Shown: one piece after another, positions 54,823-64,000 of the stretch | How the letters are laid out: each line of letters opens with the position of its first letter | Position numbering within the stretch: the first letter of the stretch is position 1 | Origin: Pieris napi | Lineage: Eukaryota; Arthropoda; Insecta; Lepidoptera; Pieridae | Direction of reading: 5' to 3' | Length of the DNA stretch: 64,000 nt | Assembly (NCBI RefSeq): GCF_905475465.1 | Contig: NC_062236.1 | Coordinates: 7,326,001 to 7,390,000 of the forward strand | Program-made: the position numbers and the translations under genes | Notes under the pieces: generated by a model | Seen by the model: only the letters and a program-made list of their open reading frames with translations | Databases searched by the model: none | What the model was told of the DNA's origin: nothing

Positions 54823-57592
54823 GCATCAAGCTATTATCAGCTCTATACAAATATGACTATATCTTAATGTACCATCACTGACCCTCTGTTAATGTCAGAT
54901 AACTTATATTTTGTTATGTTCATCCATTGAGATAAACAAATTAGGAGCATGCTAAATGTTTCCAATTTAGAACAAATACTCATGTCAATTGGCACTATGA
55001 CATTTGACCTGAGTATTTACAAAGTATAAACTTGGTCGATCTTGGAAAGCACATTTTTTGACATAAAAGGGAGTGGTTGCTCTTTGGAAAGAAACGTTAC
55101 CATGTATGGACACTGGACAGCAAGGCAAACCAATGTGTAATTACGACGTTTTAGTTTTGGAGTTTATTGTATTATTAAAAATATCGATAATAATGTATTG
55201 AAATGCATATTATTTACGTCAATTATGATTTAATACGAATTCCTAATTCTTATAAAACTGCAGCAAAAAAAAGTTGAAACTTATTTTTAGTCCCGGATAT
55301 TCTATTCGAGAAAAATCATTTACTGTTTTTTACTAATTAAGTAGTTAGTACGTATAGAGATTGGAGAAGTATTTCATAGATGTGATAAAGCTATTAGTAT
55401 ATTGAATGGACCACGTGCGCCTGTGATTATAGATTAAGATAAGGGAAATCTTAATTAAGGGAGCCCTTTGTACAGCGCAAATCGCTTGTATGTGATTTAT
55501 TATTTATAAACATATTTTATTTTTCGCTTCTTTAGCTTCAAATTTTTTTTTATTCTGTTTAGCTTATATAGTTAGTAGTTAGTCTTATTATAGTTTAATT
55601 TAATTGTGTACCGGGTGCTCTACGTTACTGAATATAGGTACCACAAAGATCGACGACTTTTGTATAAAAAAGGATACAAACAAACAAACATAGAAATGTC
55701 TGCCTGAAATAAGTTTGATGGCTTGATATGGGTCGCTTTACACAAACTATAATATGAGTGAAGTAATAAAATGAGGAAAAGCAGTGAAAATTAAACAGGT
55801 TATTAGTTGAAAATTACCACCGCACCGATATTGTCGCCAGTTTTAAACACTCTTTTGTTTCCAAGATATAAAATACTGGATGTGATTAATATAAATATAA
55901 TTACAGCACCTTGCATTATCAACGTCTATATGGAAAAAACGAGGAGAACAAACTGACGAACTCTATACTGAGGGTCGCATCTATTCAATCTGCTTAACCT
56001 GAACTATGTTCTGAAATCAATTTTGTTGAAAAAATGATTATTTGTAAGGTTTAAACATAGTATCTATGAATCTAATTTTTTTGAAAATGAGTCTGAATTA
56101 TTTAAAAACGAATTATATTTTACGCAAGCTACTAGCAACTATGACTTCAAGTGGTTTATGTCAATAGTCTTAAAACCCTTTTACCGAATTAAAAAGTTTT
56201 AAAAAACGTTACAAAAATCTTTAAAAGTAAAAATCATTCTCTTCTATAGTCTAAGAGGGGATGTACCGGAAGCAATACCTCAAAGATTAGCATACGTCTG
56301 GAATCTACTTCTAGTTGTTTGATAGTACCTACTAGTACCTACACTAGTATACTAACACCGGGTCTGCAATAAAATAGCATCAAAATACACCCAAAATTCA
56401 ATTTAATTACATAGCTTGTTCCTTTGAATTTTAAAAAACAGGTTCTCTTTAGAACTCCGATATCATTGTTAGGGGGTAGTGGGTGTCACCCAGGGGAGAG
56501 GGGTCGAGGGCACGAGGGTCGGCTTAATTACCGCCGCTTTTATAGTTTAAATGAGTTCATTTCGGAGCCGGCCTAACAAGCGGCGTAATACCTATTTAAA
56601 ACAATTTTGAAATTAATATACAAAGTGATGTTCAAATATCGATACAATAACAATCATTTATTGTACAATTTATTAGTATTCAGTAATATTAACACTTTAA
56701 AAAAAATAAAAATCAGTCTTGCTGTGCTGTTATATTTAATTTCAATTATTAATTAAAATTAATTTGTAAGCTCAAAGTACTTTACAATTATTCATTCAAG
56801 ATAACTCAAAATTAAAACTGTACCCTTACTCTGTAACTCAATAATGAATTTGATAATTTCCAAAATTCAAAATTGGCCAACTTGTATTGCAACAATAATT
56901 GTAAACGCATGTTTTTTCAGAAAAATTGTAAGTCATGACAAAAATATTAAGGAATTATTAAATTACACGTTTCAGCGTCGTCTGTTTTCATATTGTTAAA
57001 CCCCAGGTTTCAATTATTTAATTCTGTCAATGATTAAGTTGATTTTAGATTTTTTAATATTGGTATCGCTATTAAAATTTACAATGTACTTCCACTGGTT
57101 TGTAGACTAGAACTTGAAGATGCATAAGGCAAATGCGTAGTAAGTGAGTTTTAAAATCTAATTCAATATTTTAATAATACTATTAATTTCGAATTAATTG
57201 CCATAACTAAACTACTTTACAAGTAGCCGGTACAGTTGCACGGCAATATTTATCGTAAATTACTCGGAGTTATTTAATTCTGTATAATTTCCCATCACTA
57301 TTTATCAAGCAAGCGCGGTCGCCTAACTATTTTGTAGATATTAATTAAAATCCCTACAAGTTAATATTAAAGAAAATTACGCAATCTCCGCTCTGTGAGT
57401 TTAATGAATTTTCACAAAACCATTGTTTCAATTTCTCCCGATTAAAAGCGGCCTTGTTTTTATAATTAACAAGTTAATTTTGGTTTGTTAACTAGTTTTT
57501 AATTAAAAAATATTGGGTAGAAATATTCGACCAAAATAATTTTTAATAAACAACGTTGTTCTTTATATAATATTAACATTGTAGGTTTTTTA
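54823..57592. other. Long gene-free stretch with regulatory-like patches
   Basis: 56455-56590 is GC-rich (GGGGGTAGTGGGTGTCACCC, GGCTTAATTACCGCCGC, GGAGCCGGCCTAACAAGCGG). 57235-57480 has AAACCATTGTTTCAATTTC (Sox-like) and TTATAATTAAC. Both look like conserved non-coding DNA. Otherwise A+T-rich, nothing recognised. Confidence 0.3.
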
Positions 57593-57818
57593 GAGCAGTG
57601 TAGGTCTAGTACCTTAAGTGTGTAACTTTCAACATTGGGGTCGTGCGTTCGAATAACGGCTGTGTACCAGTAGATTCTTGTCTCCATTTCGTAACACTCG
57701 TACGGTGTAGGAAATCATCGCGTACTCAGGCACACATGCTCTTAACTTGCCCATTAGAAAGACAAATGTTAACGAAACAGATACAGATTTCTGAGGCCAT
57801 AAAAGGCCACGTCACTGG
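57593..57818 (+). mobile_element. Degraded SINE (type 2)
   Basis: AGAGCAGTGTAGGTCTAGTA, TCGTGCGTTCGAATAACGGC, CGTACGGTGTAGG, AAACAGATACAGATTTCTGA and GGCCACGTCACTGG keep the order. A 138-codon frame begins inside it and is not a host gene. Confidence 0.6.
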
Positions 57819-58992
57819 TAATTATGTTTTAAATAGAGGTTTTCATGTCTCAATAGTGACAGTATCACTATTGCGTCGAAAACTTGTAGAAAACTTGCAT
57901 CAAACTTATCGAATCTTAGATCCAACAGCGATATCTAGTCGATGGATGATTGAAATATCATTAAGTGTTTACGACAGGCCTGTCTTAGACATTCAGGCTA
58001 TTTCAGGAAATGATTGTCCACGTTATGAAATAATAAATTATACAGCATCTTTTGTTTAAAATAAAAGATGCAGTATTAAACTGGGCCTTAACAGACATGT
58101 TTTTTTTTATATTCGCGTCGGCTTTACTTATTTTGTCCTCATTATTTACTGAGATTAATAAGTTTAATAACTGGTTAAAAAATATATAAATAAATATCAG
58201 TTCGTACCTTCCAATAGCGATAGCGACGGTGTTATGTTTCGATTTATTTCTATTTATCCGTAGCAATGTCACCACATTGGGATCGCGCAGGAGAAAAACT
58301 CAATATTGAAGTCGGGATGGCAATCGCTATTGCTATTGGGAGTTATAGAGTGTGCAGACACTGGCAGAGGCTAAAGTTTCCGGTCTTGTTGGTATTCTCT
58401 TATATCTGGATCTTCACTAATCTACTACACTTAACGTCCCGAAATGTTTCTTAAATATTCAAAAGGAATTCTATAGTTTCTTCTAAATTATAATTGTAAC
58501 GTATATTTAGTTTAATATAGTATTTAGTTTTCGTGCTAATAACTCAACATTCAGATGCTGATCCCAGCTGTTACTGAATATTGGACGAAACTAAAAGTCT
58601 TAAAGCGATCAGAATCAAAGTTCGAAAAGACCTCTCACTCAACGTAACGTTTCAATAAACGCGCGCACTCAGTAAACGAGGGTGGGGGCGGTTAATAGCC
58701 CCCCAATTATCACCCTATTATGTAGTTTCAAACAGCCATTTAAGATGATGGCCCTGCTGGGAGCTCCAATACGATATTTACTATATAACCACGTGGATTT
58801 ACTTGGTTATATTTACAGCTTTTGAAGCTTTTGAAGCTAGTAGAGGAGACTACAGCAAAGCTAATATTGAAATAAATAATAGTTTAAAAAAATTAAAAAA
58901 CACGCTTTTAAAGCACATCAAACTAAAAAGTGAAAAGTAATTCCTAATTTAGCCTGAAAATGGTAATAAACAAAAAATACTGGTATTATTGT
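57819..58992. other. Unannotated stretch
   Basis: CCAATAGCGATAGCGACGG at 58210 and GCAATCGCTATTGCTATTGG at 58321 are rough inverted relatives. 58600-58700 contains GAGGGTGGGGGCGGTTAATA. No gene is seen. Confidence 0.3.
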
Positions 58993-59230
58993 GAAAAAGC
59001 GTGGGTTGCTCGATAGACGAAAAATATGGCACAGAGCGCCCCACGCTTTTTTATTTTTTACTTAAATTTTTTTATTTTTTTTTATTTTTTTTTCGGATTA
59101 CTGCATTGTCATCGATCTTTGACAGGTGCGCAAAGTTTGAATTAAATCTGTCCGTTAAAAGTGGGTCAAAATCGAGTCCGAAGGAATCGGTTACATACAT
59201 ACATACAACATTGTAGTTGAAGCTAATATA
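58993..59230. repeat. Interspersed repeat with terminal stem
   Basis: AAAAAGCGTGGG (58994-59005) pairs with CCCACGCTTTTTT (59040-59052). The second half, GTGCGCAAAGTTTGAATTAA, GTGGGTCAAAATCGAGTCCG and ATCGGTTACATACATACATA, is a string I recognise as frequent in Lepidoptera. Class unknown; the end TATAAAGCGTGTAAAAAG echoes the start. Confidence 0.45.
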
Positions 59231-60387
59231 AAGCGTGTAAAAAGAAAATACATCTTAGTTCTATTTCTTTGGAACCTATTATTCTATTTTAATTCAGCCC
59301 TTGACATGATAAAATACCTATTAGGCTGCACAGATTCTTCTTAGCATACAAATGTACACAGATGAGAAGCCTTGGGGACTGCAATTTGCATACAGAATTT
59401 TTCACGGAAAATTGACCTTTGAGTCAAAAGCAATAGGAGCCAAATTCTCTTGTGTTGCCTTACCTTACCTTGCCCATTGTTATAACTTCATTTGCGAATG
59501 TTTTTTTCTTATTGGAATATTGATTTAAAATACCTCGTAAGTGGGAATGCTGAGAATTTTTACGATTTAAACGGAGAAAAACGATAAATACTGCGCCGTG
59601 CGATTTGTATTCTTAAATGTATTTATGGAATGATTTAACTCTAGTTAAATAAGTTCTTAACATACATTTATCGATTAATTGATGTGTCGCTAAAGAGCAG
59701 AAGAGTCTATGAGGATTTTATCAATCGTATAGGAAAAAGAACAAGTCAAATTATATGTTGTTTTGTGTTGACTGTGAGGCATGGCAAATATTGCCCGCTA
59801 CTTTGTGCTCAAAGAGAATGAGAGAAAGAGAGAAAAAAAAAATGTTTTTGTTCTATACGACCTCTTTGGCCTTTCTAAGCACACGTTTTGTAACACGTAC
59901 AATCTCTAGATCCACAGTGGTCAGTGGGGTAGACAAAAAAAAGTGTGTGTGTGTCAACTACGTCGCACGATTGGAGTTTACTCCTTACGAACGATAAAAT
60001 GGCGATAATGTTCTGTTGCTGTCGACCATATTTTCATATTAAAGGTGGTAAGAATATATGTTTTTATAATATAAATATTTGTAGTAGTAATAAAACGTAC
60101 CTACATCATCTATGCCCAAATAGGATTTTCTTTCTGTGACCAAAGTTACCTTTATAGTAAGAGAAGAATAAGAATGAACAATCTTTTTAAGTTTTAATTT
60201 CACTGACCATTACTATTGACAAAACTCTATGGCACGCTAGACAATCTACTTTTATTTTTTACACCTGTCAACACTGACAATATTGTAACGTGGCTGTCAA
60301 AACGTTAATTCAAAATAGAAAAGTCTGTGTAATGTATTCCATCTCATTCTTTTACACGTTCAATCCATTTGTCTCTTTCTACATAAA
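59231..60387. other. Unannotated stretch
   Basis: Frames at 59755-59997 and 59945-60139 have no domains. A short GT run lies near 59943-59953. Confidence 0.3.
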
Positions 60388-60464
60388 GCCTCAACTTTTC
60401 GTGTTACACATAACGCCTCAACTTTTCGTGGTACACATAACGCCTCAACTTTTCGTGTTACACT
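60388..60464 (+). repeat. 27-bp tandem repeat, about 2.8 copies
   Basis: Units start GCCTCAACTTTTCGTGTTAC at 60388, 60415 and 60442, with one G/T difference in the second. The unit length is a multiple of three, so one frame encodes a nine-residue repeat (PQLFVLHIT), probably by chance. Confidence 0.75.
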
Positions 60465-61699
60465 TGATTTTACTCCTCATAAAATTTCCGTACCGGGCCT
60501 TATAACTCAAATCGTTTCTTAAGGAGTAAACTCCAAAAATAACTAAGTTTTTTCAAACATTTATTTGACGCATTTAACATAAGCGTTCAGCCCTAGCAGA
60601 GATTTTGATACCAGCATTATAATTTCTTAGATATGTTATCTCTAACTGCAATATTATAAACTAAACTTTACACAAACCACAGCATGAACCAATTAACTTA
60701 ATTTTATATATCTGTTTATCCAAATTAATTATTGTGATAACATTTTTATTGTTATAAAGTATTAATGCCGCGGGGGTCAACATACACTGGTCGCTCGGAC
60801 GTCGTGGTGAGACAAAATTGAGTCAGAATTGGACCCCTGTGGTCTCAATCACCGCCCATTAACTTTATTACATAAATATCACAAATAATGTGTAAATATT
60901 ACTTGCGGTAATTTTGTATGGAAATTTGTGTATTCAAATGGGAGTGGTAAGTCAACATATGGTTTGATTTTATGTTGTATTAGACTCCATACTAGCGCCG
61001 TAGTTGAGCCTTAGGCCTAAAATTCAAATAGCTAGCGATAGCGATATTTATATAAAGACTGTCGGTATTTCTTAGAGAGCGATAATATGTTGATTTTCAT
61101 ACATTTCGCTAGTTTCTCGCTAAAACACCCAATGTTACCTACTCATAAATCTATTACTTTTCGCGAACTTTGTGTACTAAATCTCATCGGAACATTGTTT
61201 TACATTACATACGACTTGACGAGAAAGTTGTTCTACTTGTCATAATGGATTAACCTTTTGACAGCAGTTTAAAAATATAAAATTCCGTTACCAAACAAGC
61301 TAAATTACCAAACGTACTACACCGTACAATATGACAATAATTTATTAACTACTCATCAAAACCCGGATAATAGCAGTTTAATAGACAATTTATCCATTTT
61401 ATTAAAGTAATTATTGAATTAAAGAACCTTATAGCGATGTGATAAGGTTTTATTTTAGTATGCAGGGGTCAAGTTATAGTAGCCATCAGTTAGTAAGGCA
61501 TAGATATCATTGTCATATTTGAATCGCGTGCCATGATTCGGCGTTTTCTATCAAAGCATAGCAGACCACCTATGCATTAGAGGGCATGGTGATGTGTAAA
61601 GTCGATAATAGACTCTGCTAATGACATAAGTATTTAAAACTTCTACGAAATTAAAACTTAAGTATTTTCTCATAAATCTTTCTTAATCCGCAAGTGGGG
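60465..61699. other. Unannotated stretch with regulatory-like patch
   Basis: 60765-60900 (GCCGCGGGGGTCAACATACA, CGCTCGGACGTCGTGGTGAG, CCCCTGTGGTCTCAATCACC) contrasts with the A+T-rich flanks and may be conserved non-coding DNA. CCTGTGGT is Runx-like. No gene. Confidence 0.3.
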
Positions 61700-61925
61700 C
61701 AACCAGCGTAGAAAACCAGCCTGGTCGGTCGTGGGCAGCACTCTCAATTTCACTTCACGTCATTTCAGCTTCCTTCGCCTCTGCAATGATGGTTCGTTAC
61801 TAGGTCTGTTTTCGGTGGTCACTATTACCTTTAGGGTTTTCAGGCGATGTCTTGTTTGGCAATGTGACTTGGATCCCTCCGGAGCGTATGGCCCACTTCC
61901 CCAATTCCCCTTTCAGCCTTTTATA
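61700..61925. other. GC-richer segment, unidentified, probably mobile-element-derived
   Basis: CAGCCTGGTCGGTCGTGGGC, CTTGGATCCCTCCGGAGCG and CCCACTTCCCCAATTCCCC. An 85-codon + strand frame crosses it without a recognised domain. Confidence 0.3.
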
Positions 61926-62121
61926 ATCCTTTTAATTGGCACTTCTATGCATAACATCTTAGAGTTAATGATTTTACCATACAAATAAAACAGATATGTA
62001 TGTAAAGAATTAGTTTTACTGGAAATAATTACATGAAATTATAATTACCTATAATAATCAAAACAAAACGTTAGTCATTTTACGAATATAAAACTCGTGA
62101 ACTTATAACAAACTTGCGTTA

Positions 62122-62354
62122 GAGCTATTACGCACTGTCGACTTGTCGCCGGCGACTCGGTCGCCTCGGCGACCAAAACATAGGCAACTAGGCAGGAGAC
62201 CAAGCCGAGCGACAGTATTCCAAGTACATTCGTATATATACGTCCAGTCGTTACGACAGTTGCACGCAGTGTGAATGCTTCCATTTGAAGCCGTGCTCCT
62301 ATTGGTCGCCAGCGACCGAGTCGCCGGCGACAAGTCGACAGTGCGTAATAGCTC
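62122..62354. mobile_element. Harbinger-like MITE, 233 bp, with TTA duplications
   Basis: Perfect 43-bp terminal inverted repeats at 62122-62164 and 62312-62354 (starting GAGCTATTACGCACTGTCGA), continuing imperfectly a few bases inward. TTA is duplicated at 62119-62121 and 62355-62357, the PIF/Harbinger signature. The arms contain GTCGCCGGCGAC palindromes. The two - strand frames across it (62075-62333) are by-products of the palindromic arms. Confidence 0.8.
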
Positions 62355-62357
62355 TTA

Positions 62358-62817
62358 TGATGACCTTCTGTCGTGATCGATTATACGAAGTCTGAGGTAG
62401 AAAAAAGGTTAAACTCTAAAGAACCTGAAATTAGCTCCTCAATACAAGGAATTATCGATAACGATACACATCACTAGCGGCCACTAAAAAGCATTCCGAA
62501 GAGGCACAATCAACGCACATTGAATACTTATTTATTGTCCGAGTGATTTATTGATTGCGTTTCTGTCAACACTGGCACTTTATACTGAATACTTCATTTG
62601 ATACGTATTTTTATCGATAGCCCGATCATGAGTCACATCACTCGTTAAGTGTATTTAGTGTACAAATGATTCGATTGGCGGTATCCTTTAAGTTTAATTG
62701 AAAGTATTTAATAATCGAAATGCTATACAATGTTCGTTAGGTTAATGTACCCTAAATAGGAACGTGGGCTCAAGAAAACCACGTAATATTATTAAAACGT
62801 TCTCTATCCCTCTAATT
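62358..62817. other. Unannotated stretch
   Basis: 62455-62580 is of higher complexity (ACTAGCGGCCACTAAAAAGC). Nothing else recognised. Confidence 0.3.
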
Positions 62818-63003
62818 CAGTGAGCTTGAGCCTAATGGATCCCAACCTTGAGGTTTATCGTCCAAACCTGGTTTCGTCAAAGGATTTTTCTATGTACGAA
62901 TTACAATATTTCTATATACAAATATAGCCGGTGTCAGGTATTTATTGATTGCCGTTGTCGTTAAAGAAAAGATCATGAAGACAGACAAATCTGTGACCAA
63001 AGA
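62818..63003 (+). mobile_element. Very degraded SINE (type 2)
   Basis: CAACCTTGAGGTTTATCG, TTCTATGTACGAATTAC, CCGGTGTCAGGTA and GATCATGAAGACAGACAAAT fall in type 2 order. Much decayed. Confidence 0.35.
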
Positions 63004-63044
63004 GTATGGATTAAGCTTTTTTATAGTAAAGGGTTCAAAGAGTA

Positions 63045-63370
63045 TTAGGATTTAGTATTGTCTTTGATTGACATAACTTTTACACATTTAAAGAAAAAAC
63101 TTTTTAACCGGATTAAAGTTATGTATTTTTATAAATTTACAACTATTTAACATAATTTTAAATTTATCCAACGTTTCGAACAAAAGACGTTTTAGACAAA
63201 AGGTGTTGGATGTCAAAAAGTATCACAGCTGTAGAGAAAGTTGCATTATCTGTATTTATTTCCCCGGAGTTGGTATCGACTAAAAGATGGAGGGTTTTTG
63301 GCAAAAATGGCTCACGGTGTCCTCTATTTTCGCGGATTGTTTTTCTTTTTGAGATTTTAAATTATTAGGA
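63045..63370 (+). mobile_element. One-armed copy of the 28-kb foldback element
   Basis: A left arm (AACCGGATTAAAGTTATG, TTTATCCAACGTTTCG, then shortened) and core (TTCCCCGGAGTTGGTATCGA, GGCTCACGGTGTCCTC) match 28055-28348. It ends at TTTTTGAGATTTTAA without the right arm. Confidence 0.65.
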
Positions 63371-64000
63371 TTACAAATACAACAGTATCCAATACAACAG
63401 TCAAGTGCGCTTTCTTTTAAAATATCTACATGTACGTATTACTACTCATTCATTGATTTTGCTCACTTCTACCGTGCATGCGTGACAGTTTTTCCTGTTA
63501 TGCAAAACTTAACATTAACAAACCATAAAGAGTATAATCGTTTATAAGAGCCTTAAATAAAAATAAATAAATCTATCTAATAGTGGATTTGTATCGCATA
63601 TGCAAAAGTGTGTCTGCCCCATGTCGCTTAAAAGCCTATCTACATATAGCTAAGAGTTCATAGCTTTCTTCTCTGTTCTTCTATTTATATCTTTTAATAA
63701 CAGTAAACACGGCTAATTGAAATTATGGCCTGCTTCATAATTGCTTGTAAACTTTTTATAAGAATAATTTATATTACTGTTGAGTTCATGGCTTGATAAA
63801 TTGTCCATTGCATAATGGCATTTATTTTTAAATTTACCTTTTTCAACACCAACGGACGAATGAATTATGGGTGTATTAATGTACGTTTAAATGTCCGTAA
63901 TAATGAGCTTAATTAATGATGGATATTATTATGTTTACCTGGTATTGTTTTCGCCCTGACTTCGTCTAAGTACATAGATAAAATACTTTATTGGATTAAC
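63371..64000. other. Unannotated A+T-rich stretch
   Basis: Nothing recognised up to the window edge. Confidence 0.35.

Noticed and set aside
57643..58059. 138-codon + strand open frame, second longest in the window
   Set aside because: Its start lies inside a decayed type 2 SINE and the remainder shows no domain, hydrophobic pattern or codon-like signal. Probably chance.
59941..59955. GT microsatellite
   Set aside because: Too short to be notable.
62075..62333. Two overlapping - strand frames of 69 and 76 codons
   Set aside because: Created by the GC-rich palindromic arms of the Harbinger-like MITE.
1..64000. CRISPR arrays, operons, phage or bacterial features
   Set aside because: No regularly spaced repeats and no dense coding. 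The repeat content is that of an insect nuclear genome.
1..64000. LTR retrotransposons or endogenous viral genes
   Set aside because: No paired long terminal repeats, primer-binding site, protease, integrase or viral structural coding was recognised.

Overview
This window looks like nuclear DNA from a moth or butterfly (Lepidoptera). It is strongly A+T-rich and intron-like or intergenic in texture, with no operons. It is packed with repeat families known from lepidopteran genomes: tRNA-derived SINEs, 3' ends of CR1/Jockey-type LINEs, non-autonomous Helitrons ending in CTAG, and small TIR transposons. The assignment is by recognition of these families; no database search was run.

Only one convincing host gene is present: a single-exon, 219-codon Mpv17/PMP22-family membrane protein on the + strand (3876-4535). 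A CpG-containing leader lies upstream of it, along with three CTCF- or YY1-like core motifs. The remaining ~59 kb is a gene-poor tract. A 121-codon stop-free stretch on the - strand (47649-48011) is the only other candidate for host coding sequence, and it is weak.

Layout. 0-10 kb: a Helitron carrying a nested SINE and LINE tail, a 271-bp MITE, the Mpv17-like gene, LINE relics, and the first of three repeats with ACGTGAYAACGT-type ends. 10-25 kb: SINEs (one with a clean 14-bp target duplication), CR1 tails, a tail-to-tail CR1 pair, and a hAT-like element with a perfect 8-bp duplication. 25-33 kb: a 2-kb segment bounded by ~100-bp inverted repeats and holding a Helitron, followed by a reverse-transcriptase relic and a 417-bp foldback element. 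33-40 kb: a pogo/Tigger-like transposon with both TIRs and TA duplications but a broken transposase, another Helitron, LINE C-termini and a Tc1/mariner relic. 40-50 kb: SINEs and LINE tails. 51 kb: two Helitron units fused head to tail, the second chimeric. 54 kb: a retro-insertion with a perfect 15-bp duplication. 62 kb: a very clean Harbinger-like MITE with TTA duplications.

Between the repeats are patches of higher-complexity, CpG-containing sequence with homeodomain-like TAATTA and Sox-like motifs (near 7.2, 12.2, 35.7, 39.6, 47, 50, 56.5, 57.3 and 60.8 kb). They resemble conserved non-coding DNA around a developmental gene. That is inference from texture only. I see no coordinated novel gene system; the most unusual items are transposon structures.
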